DNA of 64,000 nucleotides from Paraescarpia echinospica (GCA_020002185.1 CM034544.1:37291862-37355861), one strand, 5' to 3'; shown: positions 1 through 12,036, numbered from the stretch's first letter. Notes: generated by a model not told the origin, from the letters alone. A program made the numbers and translations.

Positions 1-3000
1 ACAGGTTCTGTGGTAGAATGTATTGGAAGTGAAATGACGCATATCTGGAAGAGTGTAGTTGGCGGAGTGATTTTTTGCCATTTTTTCCACGTAGCTCACG
101 TGGGTGCAGAAAAATGTGGTTATATTGGTAAATATCGATGGCACAGTGCATGCATGCGTTTTAAAAGAGCTGGAGGTATTTGATTTTGACGAAATTTCAT
201 CAGTATATCAATGACATGATATCAGTTGCTGTGAATGAATTTCAGACTTTTGTCAGGTGCAGTTTTCTTACAATCTGACAAAACGTTAACATGGTCGCCA
301 TTGGTGATTGGGGAAATCTAACAGTGGTCTCACCCGTACTAGTGAACACGTGTGGGATTAGCGAAGTTCACCAAGCATAATTAAATCATTATTTACACCC
401 AGCATACGTATTTATTTGAAGTTTAAAACGACAAAGAAGTTTCCCAAAAAGCGCGGTAAGGCGCAAGCAAATTAAACGGAACGTAAAGAAGAAAATGACA
501 CTTCGAAAGAACCCACGTCAGAAGATGATCGTGTCGTGACAGCGGGATGGAGGGTCTGTGCCTATGGGGTCCCGGAAGATGGCGCGCATAGCGAGAACGA
601 ATAAGCATTACATCTAGGAGTCAGTATCTTGAATTATATGTGTCTGAACCTGTAATGACTATTGGGCTATATGAGCACTTGTATAGATTCTAGAATCCGG
701 ATCCACCTCGATTTCGCCGTTATAGCTTGAGTTTTGCCTAACTTTGATACCTCGGAGGCTGAGCGTTACTTCCATCATTCAACATCATCCCAGGCATATT
801 AAAGTCTGTCTTCTGCCATAAGTTCTGGTGGAACGCCCACCCCGGGAATGTGTTGGTAGCCCCAACCATCCAGGCCTTCAGGTACGTGAATGGTTTGTTT
901 CATGCTTCTAAGGCTACGCCATGGTCTGTGCTTTTATTTACACATCGTTCATACTTTAAGTTTACTCGCACTTTATACTTTTTTTAACACCTTTACATCT
1001 GGCACAGCACAGTTGTTGACACACACAAATGGGCATTAAAATCCAGACTTATGGACTATGCCGATTAACCACGTAGAAGTATAAGCCGTTGGTTTCTTCT
1101 ATCTCAGTATCTGGTGTTTGTGCCAGGGGAAGTAAAAAGTCACCCGCAGGGAAACGGAACGTTGGAAACACCTGTCATTAGGACTGTTAGTCGTATGTCA
1201 TTACCCTTAATATTTGATGTGCGGTCGTCAAGGTTATCCCCCATCTTGGCTATACACAACCAAATGTTGTGTATTGTCTACAATGGGTGAATGGGACCCA
1301 AACGATTGCTGTGGTATTTTGATGCATAATGCCAACTCTAAGCCCTGACAGTAACATACAAGTTCCTTAGGTGACCGGCCAAAGATGTGTAGCTGAAAAA
1401 AATAGTGAACTGTTTTCCTCGTTTGAATGCAATATGCTATAGATGCTGACATGCCTTCTTACAATTGTTGTGTATAGCCCACCAAGGTCCATTGCTGGGT
1501 TACGAGGCTGGATGTCACAAGATCTGGGATCTCATTCTCTAAAAGTCCCATCTCTTGGCATTAATGTCTGAAAATGGACCCTGCCAATTAATAGTTGTTG
1601 AACACCTGTTAATCTAGATGAGTCTCTAAATGCATGACATATGTGATAAGCTATACGGGCAGTTTTAGTAGTCCGAATTGCCGTAAGCCCATTATGTTGC
1701 ATGCAATTTTGGATGGAGAAGAAGCATGAGCTTGTCTTTCACCAATACTGGGTAGTAGATATGTATCTAATGCACCAGCATTGGAACCGGGGGGGGGGCT
1801 AAGGGTTGAGAAAGGGGGGTCTGACTTCCCCAAATACCTGGGTATTGAGTGTTTTTGTAATAAAATGTAGCAAAATTAGAATCTAATCCATTAAAATTGT
1901 CAACAAGAATACCCCCGTTCTCCCCATCTTCCGTTGTCATGTCTGACAGCACGGAAAAGTTCAGGAGATGGCAGGCAAAAATGATGTTATTGTGAACATA
2001 TTTTACCAACCCACTCCTTCCTCCCATCTTCGAATATCATGTCTGACAGTGTTGAGTGATTGAGTGAGAGTCAAAACCAAAATTTATGTCACAGCAAAAA
2101 ATGCACCCCGTTATCATGTCTGACCGAACCGACAGCGGCGTGCCAAGTACCTATGCCAATGTAATGTATGTGCTACTTTCTTACATGACAGATGTGTCCG
2201 ACTGGTGATGTTGAGGGGTTTGATGAAGATGACGAAGTGTCAGAGAAGAAGTTCGCTTGGACTCTTATTATGGAACACAACCACAAGTAGAAGTCTGACA
2301 GCTTCCAGTCAATGGGTATGACAGATTATACACACACATACACACTCACACTCAGAAGACAGTATACATGTAGAAATTATGTTTGTTGTGACATAAATTT
2401 GAAACAGTTTTTCGCGCTAATGCAATGTACTTCTCAAACTTTTAAAGTTCGCGGCACACATTATAGTTTGATCCTCGCGGCACACTGAGTCACGTGTGTG
2501 TTTCAAAATGCCCGTTATGGTGTCGGATGGAATTGGCAAATTCATGGTCTTATACCACTATTCTCACTCTTGATAAAGAGTGTTTGTTGGTTGGGATAGA
2601 TAGGGCTAGAGGACCTCTCGTTATAACACTAGTAACCAGATATCAGAATTAACCTCCTTTGTCCTGACAGCCCTTTTAATAGTTTAGGTGTCAGATTCTT
2701 ATAAAAATCAAGATTCCCAATTTGTTGCATTTGATTCATTATTTCATCAAAGTGACACAAGAGAATGCTAAAAACAGACTGTCATCAAGAACCAGAGAAG
2801 GTACCAAATATACCTGGCATGATAATTAATATTTTTCAGATTAACTCCTTTTCCTCTGGGATGTGATTTGCTTTGGTGTCAGATGGAAAAGGTTTTGGTG
2901 TCGGATGGAATCATGAGATATTGAAATATAAAACAGCATTTTCACCCCCATAATCCACATGTTTCCTAGATAAATGTTGTAGAACAGCTTCCTTTGGTGT

Positions 3001-3774
3001 TTATCTTTCCCTTTTTGAATGATAAACTGTTACATCCATCATTTGATGAAATATCCATCCGACACCGAAACCCATGTTAGCCGAAGAAATCACAAATAGA
3101 AGTCATAGATACCTAGTAACACATCAATATTTGATTTTGATATCATATCATAATAACTGTTATGAATGTGACTCTTGAACATGTGAAATCATTGAACATT
3201 TAAAATTTAACATTAAAATGTCATCTAAATGACATGCAAAGGCTGTATCAGGGTACATAGGCCTACATGTTGTCTATTTTCAACAAACTCCGGGTTGGCT
3301 TTGCTCAAAATCTATGGATACAATGCTTAACAATGAAGTTTCTCATTGCTTCACTGTGTTCATCTGATCCCTGTTTGTTTTTGTATTGCATGGAAAGTTT
3401 TAGTTGCATAAGAACTTCAAGTCTTACTCTGGCAGATAAAAACTGGCAGAATAATATTTCTTTTACATCATAGCAACCATGGCATGATTTATTCTTGTTA
3501 TTTAATTTTTAATAATTTAAATATCTATATATCTTATCACATTACATGTTTATTTGTTTTGATCTATTTATCTCTGCATTGATCAATTTGAAGTATTTAT
3601 GTTTGTCAAAAAAATGTTTTTCATAGTTTATATTATTTTTAGATTTTATGAAACATTGGAAGATGTCCCACAGTTGGTTGGAACATCTCCTTTCTGGTAA
3701 TATGTATATCTAGTACATGAGTCGGTTTTTAAACAACTTAATAATCAGGAGGTAATCTCCCTCCCTTTTCAATA
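1..3774. other. no recognisable gene
   Basis: I see no convincing coding exon. A G8 run lies near 1790. TCATGTCTGACAG-like words recur at about 1937, 2037 and 2116. A TTCTCAAACTTTTAAAGTTC stretch followed by two CGCGGCACAC boxes (2433-2488) recalls hAT transposon ends. GGTGTCGGATGGA recurs at about 2519, 2876 (variant) and 2896, and inverted at about 3055. Confidence 0.5.
2188..2290 (+). other. possible orphan exon-like block
   Basis: After TTACATGACAG a 32-codon frame reads DVEGFDEDDEVSEKKFAWTL, then IMEHNHK and TAG. It looks more protein-like than its surroundings (acidic run, then aromatic/aliphatic residues), but I recognise no family and no donor. Very tentative. Confidence 0.2.
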
Positions 3775-4170
3775 TCATCAAGATTTAACAAGATTGCCAT
3801 AGAGACAATTAACTCTAGATGGCAGGTGGACATGGAAGCCTTTTGGCTTATCGAGAGTCCAATACTTTTTATCTACGTGTATCCCGCCCTTTTAAGGTAT
3901 GTGTCAATTTTATTTTTAAACATATTCACACTACTAGCACCAACACAATCAAGAGATAATCTGTTCCATTCATTTACAGTCATTTTTGAGAATGAGAACT
4001 TTCTTATCTCAAATTTACACTGCTCCTTTACTAATGTAACTTCATGTCCTCTGGTCCTTCTATCTTTCTTAACTGAGAACAAATATTTCTATCAATATTT
4101 TCATAATCATTCAATATTTTAAACACTCCTATCTGATTTCCTCTTAATCTCCTGGTCTCTATAGCTCGAG
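3775..4170 (-). mobile_element. CR1-like LINE 3' end, reverse strand
   Basis: Read on the minus strand, 4170 to 3873 gives ETRRLRG, ENIDRN and then SVKKDRRTRGHEVTL to VGASSVNMFKNKIDTYL, the same C-terminal segment as 27943-28185, with one frameshift near 4080. The 3' untranslated end to 3775 matches 28190-28285. The element is strongly 5' truncated. Confidence 0.85.
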
Positions 4171-4190
4171 AACCAAAAGTAGTAAAACCA

Positions 4191-4987
4191 TAAATGAGAC
4201 TACTTTTTAGGGTTTTTTGAGAATGGCTAATCCATTTCCTGTGTTAATTTGTCTATTATAGATTGAGGTCACGTGATAAGGTCACATTCAAGGTAATTTT
4301 GTGACAAATGTGGACATTTCAAGCCAATAACGTACTATAACGTATGTTCACCATCTTGGTGTCCTGTTTCATCTAAATATTGCCTTACACTGTAGATGCG
4401 TTTGAAATGAATATTTAGGGTAAAAGTCACTTCAGTCAAGGTAAAGGTTCAATTTGCTCATAAAAACATTTCGAAAGTTCACCCCAATTAGTTGCCTTGT
4501 TACAATGCAATGCACCTAACCTGCTTGTAGACATAATATATATGCATAACCCGATAGACCTAACATTACACAAACACCTAACTATATCTAGCTCAGCTGC
4601 TACATGGCTGACTATTAACAATGAAACGCATCTTGTTAAAACCATACTTACACTTCACTTGGTTAAAGGTTTAATACCCATTTCAATCCCATACTCAAAA
4701 TTGTTGAAAGATGTCTGAGATGCAAAAGTTTATCACATTTCATGTCGGTGTTAAGTTCTTTAGAACACTAAAATTTCTCACTTATTTCGTGTATGAAGGA
4801 ATCTTGCAGTTATACAAAATGTTGTCATGATAATAATAAATTGCTTAATTGACAATGAATATGCAGATGACGTGGTTATTAAATACAATATCTATTGTGA
4901 CTTGTTGAAATGCAGTGTTCCCAAATCCAAGAATGACAGACACATTGAACTTAACCCTTTATACAGAAGACAGTCTTATTCATACTA
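4191..4987. other. intergenic AT-rich DNA, probably old LINE remains
   Basis: No exon or strong motif. It lies between a reverse-strand LINE end and a forward RT frame that begins abruptly at about 4988, so degenerate 5' LINE sequence is likely but not demonstrated. Confidence 0.4.
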
Positions 4988-6217
4988 GTGGTAGGATTTA
5001 GGAAAGGATATTCTACTGATATGGCTATTTCACTGCTAATTGACAAAATTAGTAAGGCAATTGATACCAAAGAGCACGTAATTGGGTTATTTCTGGATTT
5101 AGCCAAAGCCTTTGATACCGTTAATCATAATATATTATTGAGAAAATTAACACATTATGGAATCAGAGGAAATATACTCCAATGGATTCGTAACTTTTTA
5201 AGTAACAGACAACAACGAGTAAAATTCTATGGAACAAAATCTTCCCTTAAAAACATAACATGTAGTGTTCCGCAGGGTTCAATTCTGGGACCTTTACTCT
5301 TTCTTATCTATATAAATGATTTATCTACTTTATCTGACACAACGTTTACCATTATGTTTGCTGATGACACGAGCATCTTTATACAAGGCAACAATATAGA
5401 TGAAATGGAAAATGTTTTGAACTCTGAAATAAAAAAACTATCTTTATGGCTTAACATTAATAAACTTTCTTTGAATATACAGAAAACTCACACAGTGACC
5501 TTTAGTAATACGATCAGTATAAGAGAGAGGTGTAATAACATTTGTATAGACGGCATACAAATTAACACTGTACATGAGATAAAGTTTTTGGGTTTGCTTA
5601 TAAATAATACATTGAATTGGAGCACACACATTAAATATATATCAAATAAAATTTCTAAGAATATTGGTATTATAAAAAAGATGACAAACAAATTAGATAA
5701 CAAATCATTGTTAAACCTGTATTACATGTTTATATACCCATATATTACTTATAGTCATGTCGTCTGGGGAAGGGCCCCGAATATATACCTTGCTAAAATT
5801 CATTTACTCCAAAAATGAGTTTTGCGTGTAATAAGTCATGTAGGATTTATTGATCATACGCAGCCTTTATTGACATCTTATCAAATAATGAATATTTATG
5901 ACGTAAATAAATATTTATGCTGTATTCTAATGTACAAGCATAATAGGGGTATGTTGCCAGATATATATCATGATGTATTTGTCCTGCAAATATCCACACA
6001 TAAATATAATACAAGACAGGAAGTAACATATAAAATACCATACTGCAAGACTAATTGTAGACAACTGTCTTTGGCTTATGTTGGTCCTAAAATCTGGAAT
6101 ACATTTATTACAAATAACTATTTACAATATTGTACATCTATTCATATGTTCAAACAAAGGACCAAGCGTCTAATTCTAGCAAACATATGCTGCTTTAATG
6201 TAATTTTGTCATGTTAA
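4988..6217 (+). mobile_element. non-LTR retrotransposon reverse transcriptase, C-terminal half
   Basis: A single frame, broken only by TGA at 5816-5818, begins FRKGYSTDMAISLL and has RT motif A (LDLAKAFDTVNH, residues about 36-47), motif B (SVPQGSILGPLLF, 93-105) and the catalytic FADD (124-127). After the stop it continues through the typical C-terminal NTRQ and GPKIWNTF motifs. No endonuclease is found upstream, so it is 5' truncated. Belongs to the jockey/CR1-type group by motif wording; the exact clade is not determined. Confidence 0.88.
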
Positions 6218-6415
6218 TATGTACCTGGTGTTCAGTGTTAGGTACTCGTATAATGTTGTCGTGTTAAGATGTACCTGGTGTTCAGTGTTACGGTACTCGT
6301 GTAATGTTGTCATGTTAAGATGTACCTGGTGTTCAGTGTTACGGTACTCGCATAATGATGTCATGTTAAGATGTACCTGATGTTCAGACTTACGGTACTC
6401 GTATAATGCATTATT
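6208..6415 (+). repeat. LINE 3' tail repeat, 4 copies of about 51 bp
   Basis: The unit contains GTTAAGATGTACCTGGTGTT and CAGTGTTACGGTACTCGT. GTACCTG starts at 6221, 6271, 6322 and 6373. It directly follows the LINE frame end (6217) and precedes an AT/poly-T tract, so it is the 3' end of that element. Confidence 0.85.
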
Positions 6416-6444
6416 AAATAAATTGTTAGTTTATTATGAAGATG

Positions 6445-6495
6445 TTTTTTTTTTTTTTTTTTTATATATATATATATATATTTTTTTTTTTTTAC
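6445..6495. repeat. poly-T / (TA)n / poly-T tract
   Basis: About 19 T, then (TA)n, then about 14 T, just downstream of the LINE tail repeats. Low complexity. Confidence 0.95.
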
Positions 6496-6623
6496 ACGAA
6501 TCATAGATTTCATTGCATATATGACATGAATAAGGAACACAAGCAATGTGTATAACTGTTCAAGCCTGGTACATATGTTACTGTAGTACAAAGTTATAAT
6601 GTTGGTCTTGTCTGTTTTTCCAG

Positions 6624-6672
6624 CTTTGTGTTCAAAAATTACTGATCTTTATCAAAGATTCATGTGAGAACT
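6624..6672 (+). pseudogene. AP3D1: AP3D1-like exon 1 of this window (end of trunk repeat)
   Basis: The 49-nt block lies between a pyrimidine tract ending CAG and a GTGAGT donor. It reads LCVQKLLIFIKDSCEN plus one base. The spare T joins TG of the next exon to give Leu, so the junction reads EN-LKYLGLL as in animal delta-adaptins. No lesion is seen. Earlier trunk exons are not visible upstream, where LINE sequence lies. Confidence 0.75.
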
Positions 6673-6714
6673 GTGAGTATGGACATGTACTGATGAGGAG
6701 TGTGGAATTATTTA

Positions 6715-7155
6715 CCAAAATAAACAGTGTCGATCTCTGTTTGTATGTCCATAAGCCTGACCATATCTCCGTCAGTTTCACATGTTTGAGGTAGATATTG
6801 TGTTGCCATGCTAATGGGCCCACTGGAATGGTTTGTAGACTTAGTTTTTCGAATTTTGCCAGTGGGACCCAAAATTGTTACTTTTTATGTCTTTGGATAG
6901 ATAATAATGCCATCTACAAGTGTATTGCTCAAGGTACACAACAATTTTGAAAAGTTTTCATATTTTTGCAGTTCTGTATGTGAATGCAACATGGTTGTAA
7001 GGCTGGTTAGTATATTACTAATTTACTGTTACTGTTATTGTTGCTGATGATAATTATACAGAAATTATAACTATAGGGAACTGAGACAGATTACATAACA
7101 CTGTAATATATTTTTGGCTGCCTTTTCCCGTGCAATGGTGGGCAACTCTGCTAGT
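6715..7155 (+). mobile_element. diverged Helitron-like element
   Basis: It shares GATCTCTGTTTGTATG, TCTCCGTCAGTTTCACATG and GGGCCCACTGGAATGGTTTG with the elements at 20.6 and 22.4 kb, and ends with a CCGTGCAATGGTGGGCAACT box followed by CTGCTAGT (7148-7155). It fills the intron between AP3D1-like exons 1 and 2. Its 5' terminus is unclear. Confidence 0.55.
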
Positions 7156-7195
7156 GTTGTGTAAAGTACTTGGACATTCACGCTGTGTGTTGCAG

Positions 7196-7341
7196 TGAAG
7201 TACCTGGGTTTGTTGGCTATGTCAAAGATCCTGAAGACCCACCAAAAGAGCGTCCAAGCCCACAAGGAACTGGCTCTACAGTATCTCGATGAAAAGGATG
7301 AGTCAATTCGTCTGCGTGCCCTTGACCTTCTCTGTGGCATG
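7196..7341 (+). pseudogene. AP3D1: AP3D1-like exon 2
   Basis: This 146-nt exon follows TGTTGCAG and ends ATG before GTTCGT. It encodes KYLGLLAMSKILKTHQKS and then the ESIRLRALDLLCGM helix, nearly invariant in delta-adaptin. It is phase 0 at its end, matching the next exon. It is intact. A Helitron-like sequence ends about 40 bp upstream of its acceptor. Confidence 0.88.
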
Positions 7342-7939
7342 GTTCGTTCTCAACTTGTGAACAATCTTTATCGCACAATTTTGCAACTTGTTATTTATAA
7401 ATAATGAATAACTATAATGAATAACTATTTATTTGTGACGCAGAAAATGTAGCATTTGTCACAACTTTTGATAGATTTGAAGATAAATAAAATGTCATCT
7501 CCACACATAGTTACAGAGAATGTCACATGTGGCAGGTCATATAGTCACAGTGTAAGGAACATTGATATTTTCTGTCACATGTCTTACACACAATCCATAA
7601 AAGGACATGTTCTGCTCTCTCCCAGTAATTACAAGCAGGAAGTTGTGCTTCTTCCCAATTTGGTCAGGAATGTTGGAATGAACCACTTCTAAGCAGTAAG
7701 TGCTAACTGCGGCAACTTGAATGTTGTGCTTATAATAAATACAATTTCAACATTTCTCTGCTGCAACATTCAAATTGTGAACACTGATTTGGGCTTATTA
7801 AGCACAATTTTGCAGGCAATATTTGTATTCTGCAATTGAGAAATATCTATAAATAAACGTTAACAAATGAGGCAAGAGGCATGGAAAACTTAGTTTTATT
7901 GCGAGATATAAAGTTGTAGTCGCCAGTTTGCTGTGGCAG

Positions 7940-8088
7940 GTATCGAAGAAGAACTTGATGGAGATCATGAAGATATTGATGATGCACATGGATAAGGCAG
8001 AGGGCTCTCACTACCGCGACAAACTTCTCGCCAAGATCAGTGAAAACTGCAGCCAATCAAACTACCACTACATCACCAACTTCGAGTG
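7940..8088 (+). pseudogene. AP3D1: AP3D1-like exon 3
   Basis: This 149-nt exon follows GTGGCAG and precedes GTAAGT. It encodes VSKKNLMEIMKILMMHMDKA and ends SQSNYHYITNFEW, a hallmark of the delta trunk. It is intact. The stretch that should follow (the YI-ILVELTRLEG helix onward, about 50 residues in known proteins) is not found before 8260. Confidence 0.88.
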
Positions 8089-8265
8089 GTAAGTTGGACA
8101 TGACATATTGAAAATCCTAGAAATGGAAACAAGTTGATGCACTGCTGTACTGAGAATGGCAGAGAATGATTCAGAATATTTAAATCCTATCGTGAGTACA
8201 TTGACAGAATCAAATTGTATGTGTACAAAGACTAGCGATATATGAATCGCACGCATTGACGGACA

Positions 8266-8298
8266 ACGCAGAGGAACGGCATCTGTGGAGAGTTCTCA
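8266..8298 (+). pseudogene. AP3D1: AP3D1-like exon 4 remnant with internal deletion
   Basis: A short stretch reads TQRNGICGEFS and abuts GTGAGT. In known delta subunits QRNGIC and GEFS are separated by about ten residues ending in IC, so the missing piece is bounded by repeated IC codons. No acceptor or upstream part is recognised. The following exon does not join in phase, a further sign of decay. Confidence 0.6.
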
Positions 8299-8796
8299 GT
8301 GAGTACATGCATAACTATGCCTTGACGTCCTCGCTGCTACTGATAGAGACAGATACTAGTAAAAACCTGAATATATATTTCCCACATATCGGGATAGATC
8401 ACTGGTTTACTTCTTGGTTCAAGGACGGTGAATAAAGTGACAGTGATTTTGAGATGGTATCCTCTTTCTGTGAACTTTTCACTAATAAAAATGGTTGTGA
8501 TTTTGTAGGACTACATCAGTTATCATGGTCCAGAGAATAATTAAGTCGCCTATAGCCGCCTATAGAAAAGCAAGTAAGGAAAAACACCTGTCCTATTTCA
8601 AAAATTATTTGATTACCATCATTCAAATTGATAACTATATCGCATGTGCCTTTTTTCATGTAGATGTACAGGGCAACCTCACTATTAAGGTCATCCTTGG
8701 GACTGGACATAGTGACCTGGATAGCAAGGTGAACATATTAGTGGAACTAATTTCCTATACTTTACTGTATGTGGAAATCATTTGGGACTTTTCTAG

Positions 8797-8862
8797 GGTG
8801 ACCTAATTGTGAGGTGAGTGTATTACCGAGGTGACTATAAAACAAGGTTCGTCTTGTAAAAC
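8797..8862. mobile_element. DNA-transposon terminal fragment (shared with 33.7 kb)
   Basis: The pattern GTGACCTAATTGTGAGGTGA, ATTACCGAGGTGACTATAAA and AAGGTTCGTCTTGTA is repeated with substitutions at 33701-33762. On the other strand it reads like a pogo/Tc1-type terminus. No transposase frame is present. Confidence 0.4.
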
Positions 8863-8948
8863 ACTGGACATTTTCTTAAGATATGAGTAGTTTTTAATTG
8901 AAATTTGACATCTCACGATGTCATTACAACTACGCCATCTTCCCACAG

Positions 8949-9188
8949 ACACCTGAGTGACCCCCAGAACACTTTAGAGTTGATGCTGCGAGCGAAGGTG
9001 ATTTAGCTGCTGGGCCACATCCAGAGCATCTACGTACACAATGCCATCAAGCTGTACGCCCGCATCCTCATCACAGATGAGGCTCAGGATGACCTACAGA
9101 CTGTCACAAAAACCACGGAGCTGCTCCTTGAGAAACTACCCTGGTACCGATGTTTGTTCAGAGCGCCGACCTCAAAGTACAGGAATGG
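8949..9188 (+). pseudogene. AP3D1: AP3D1-like exon 5 with nonsense and frameshift
   Basis: After CCCACAG it reads HLSDPQNTLELMLRAKV, then an in-frame TAG at 9004-9006, then LLGHIQSIYVHNAIKLYA, equivalent to the GHIQ-VYVQN-VKLYA segment of delta-adaptin. Near 9140-9153 the homology changes frame and resumes as FVQSADLKVQEW from 9153. The exon ends before GTGTGT at 9189. Two independent disabling lesions in one exon argue against function. Confidence 0.85.
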
Positions 9189-9628
9189 GTGTGTGTGTAG
9201 TTGTGAAGATTAGTGACTGTGGCTGTTCTGATTAATCAATTCTGTTGTTTCATGCTTCTGATTGGTTAATCAATCACAATGTTATGTAATCGATCATCAT
9301 CTTGTTTACATGAAAAAATTAGTTTTATGTGAAAAATATGTACGGTTACCTGATGTCCAAAATATGTTGTGAAAAAGATGCCAGTGTTCAGAATTTCTAC
9401 ATTGATGGCATGTTCGGAAACTCACACTACAGGAAGATGCAACACATTAAGTTTATAAACATCACAGGGCTATTCAGTCATATTCCTTTGTTGATTATTA
9501 ATATGAATTGGTCTGATTAAGTGAAATATGTTGTATCTTATGTAATGACATCAGTAATTCTATCGTGTTTGTTGAAATATTAATTCAGTCGTATCAACAT
9601 TTCTACGTTTCTAATTCTTCCTTCACAG

Positions 9629-9778
9629 GCTTGCTGCCTGTCGCAACTGATCAAGTATGTGAACAAGGTGATTGGGATAGGGGCAAAGGTCGCTGACGAG
9701 GTCGCTATGTTGTTTGCGGGAGAACTAAACCCTGTTGCACCAAAGGCGCAGAAGAAGGTTCCTGTTGCCAAAGGGAAG
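9629..9778 (+). pseudogene. AP3D1: AP3D1-like exon 6 (end of trunk)
   Basis: After CTTCACAG it reads CLSQLIKYVNKV, then VADEVAMLFAGELNPVAPKA and QKKVPV, the strongly conserved end of the delta trunk. Homology fades after KKVPV (about 9768). No strong donor is present (GTCAAA at about 9779 is weak), and the frame stops at 9827. The following segment, which in the family contains a D-WI-EP motif, is missing. Confidence 0.87.
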
Positions 9779-10099
9779 GTCAAAGGGATAAAACTTTCCA
9801 TTGACATTGAGGAGTGTCTGATAGTGTGACTGGTTTGAAATGTATTGGCAGATTTGACACATTGTGCAAAATAAGTTTTCAACTAATTTGTACTTAAATC
9901 ATTTTTGTTAGTTACTAATGTCGGTTTTGCAATATTGTTTAGATAAGGTTTGCTGTGATGTTTCTGTAACAAATTAATAATAATCAAGTAGTTTCTTTTA
10001 TGCCTAAATCATTGAAGTTTTTCATAGATACGTACGTGTCTTAAAAACACTAAATGGTTTTAACGTGACTTGACTTAAATGCCTAGGCAAATTTGACCC

Positions 10100-11085
10100 A
10101 TTGCTATCCTCATGGATGTCACACCCCTCCATTTTGTTCTGTCTAGAGCATATCGCTCTGCTCTTAAAAGCAGGAATCTCAAAGCTATTTTCATGAAGTT
10201 TTCATTTGGCAAATGGCAGATGTGTCCAAACCATCGGAGTCTTCTATGTCTCATAACATCTGAGATGGATTAAGGGGTGAATGTCTCATCTCTGATCTGG
10301 CTAGTTCATAATCTGTCTGCCCTAGTAACACCTCTGATAGCCCGCAGGCAACGCATCTCAAAAACTTCAAGAGACTGCATCTCTTGCGATCGTAGTGTCC
10401 AGGTTTCGGCACCATAGATTACTGTAGGCAATATAAGGGTCCTATATAGTCTGGCTTTCATTCTTTTGTTTGAAAATATGTTGTTTCTGAATCTACCAAA
10501 GGCTGCTGATGCTTAGGCTATTCGCCTGTCAACATAAAAGTACTGTGCTGCCTAGGAAGCAGAACTGTCACAATCTTGAGTTCTTCATTTTCCAGGATGA
10601 TATGCTTGTCTGATGAGATGATTAATTTGCAATTGGAGAGAGTGATTGTCATACCCCAGTTGTTACAGGCTGCTTGAAGCGGTTCAGTTGCAAATTGTAG
10701 TTTCTCGAATATGGTACATATTAGTGTTGTGTTGTCAGCATACCTGATGTCTGAGGTCTGTATTTAGTTTGAACTCCTTAGGTAGGCTCATCAGGTCAGC
10801 CATGACAAACTGAAGGAACAAGTTGAACAGGATATGTGAGAGCAGACAGCCTCACTCCTATTTCAACTTTGAAACAATCTGTCAACTGACCATTGATGGT
10901 AACAGCATATTCAACATTCTCGTACATGGCCTCAATCAGTGATGTCATTTTGGGGTACACCCCAACAGATCTCAACATCTACCACAATGCATCCCTCCAA
11001 ATGGTGTCAGATGCGGCCTTGAAGTCCACAAAATTGAAATGTAGTGAGATCTGTAATGGTTTTAATGTGACTGGTTTTAATAGTT
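10100..11085 (-). mobile_element. degraded LINE reverse transcriptase, reverse strand
   Basis: On the minus strand 11045 downward reads VDFKAASDTIWRDALW (motif A), then MYENVEYAVTINGQLTDCF, then a GVR--CLLS-like motif B. YADN at 10742-10731 replaces the expected YADD. Further down, MRCLRAIRGVTRADRLRTSQ and MRHRRLRWFGHI (the RLRW-GH motif) appear. There are many stops and frameshifts. It lies antisense in the intron between AP3D1-like exons 6 and 7. Confidence 0.82.
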
Positions 11086-11520
11086 TCTAATAAATTGACA
11101 ATTGATCTTCTTCCTTACATCTGCAATATATGTGGTCTCTCTCACAAGGATATCCCTGCAATACATTTCATGCATTTTCATCTCATAAAAGGTGGTCATA
11201 GAAGTCCCAAAGAAAATATAACATTACATATGGGTGTGTAATGGTTTAGTCGTCATCACATAGCGTGATTGGGAAACAAGTGGAACTTATATTAATACAC
11301 CTATTGTTGATATCAGAACCGGGCATCGTGGTGGTAGGAATACTTTGTGAAAATATTCTGTGTGTGTGGTGTCATCTGGCAAGTAATGTCAAACTAAAGA
11401 CTTTGTTGCTTGTGTTTTGACCTTACAAACTACCAAGATATTGCTTCCAGAGGATAAGTAATTTTGATAATAATTGTCTTTGAACTTGCATGTATTTGTA
11501 TGATTATACATATTTTGCAG

Positions 11521-11581
11521 AAGCAGAACATATGAAAATGAGGTAAAAACTCCTGCACCATCAGAGGCTGAACTACAGAAG
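11521..11581 (+). pseudogene. AP3D1: AP3D1-like hinge exon 7
   Basis: A 61-nt block lies between TTTTGCAG and GTATGT. In the best frame it reads KTPAPSEAELQK, resembling the acidic PSEA-EEL segment of the delta hinge. It is short and low in information, but the order, splice sites and phase 0 end fit. Confidence 0.55.
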
Positions 11582-11992
11582 GTATGTGCAAGCATATGTG
11601 AAATGTTCACAATGTTTGTTTTAAGCAAACTAACACATGACAAGCATTGCCATATAAAGGTAGCTAGCTGTCTGATGAAGATTGTTGATTAGCAGACGCA
11701 GCAAAAAAAGGTAAATTGACTGGAAAATAAGCCAAAAATATTACCAATTTGAACCTTGCAGTCCGATGAACCTCTTCACTCAAATAACTAGTGATTTAAT
11801 AGAAATATGTTTCTTTTGTTTATTCCATTGTTTATAATGTAAATTACGTATACAAATATAGTAGTAAGCACTGGACTTAGATTACTAAATTTGGTGTGAA
11901 GTTTCTCCATACAACTCCAGTGAAAGCTGCCAAGTAACTTATTTATTTTTGAAACACCTTTTCTAATAGTAAGTGTGTTTTTTCTTTGACAG

Positions 11993-12036
11993 ATGCGCTA
12001 GCAGAGGGAATTTGAACATCCCGAACTACCTGAAGG
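11993..12036 (+). pseudogene. AP3D1: AP3D1-like hinge exon 8, broken
   Basis: The block follows TTTGACAG and precedes GTAATT. In the frame inherited from exon 7 it reads MR-stop-QREFE (TAG at 11999-12001). Homology then continues in a second frame as NIPNYLKG, comparable to the NNPFY-K motif of the hinge. It therefore carries a stop and a frameshift. Confidence 0.5.

Noticed and set aside
1234..1833. Minus-strand frames near 1.2-1.8 kb considered as a transposase
   Set aside because: No motif of a known transposase family could be identified, and the frame is broken every 60-70 codons.
7196..9188. AP3D1 called as a functional gene
   Set aside because: The first exons are intact, but in-frame stops and frameshifts from 9004 onward and missing segments make a functional product unlikely.
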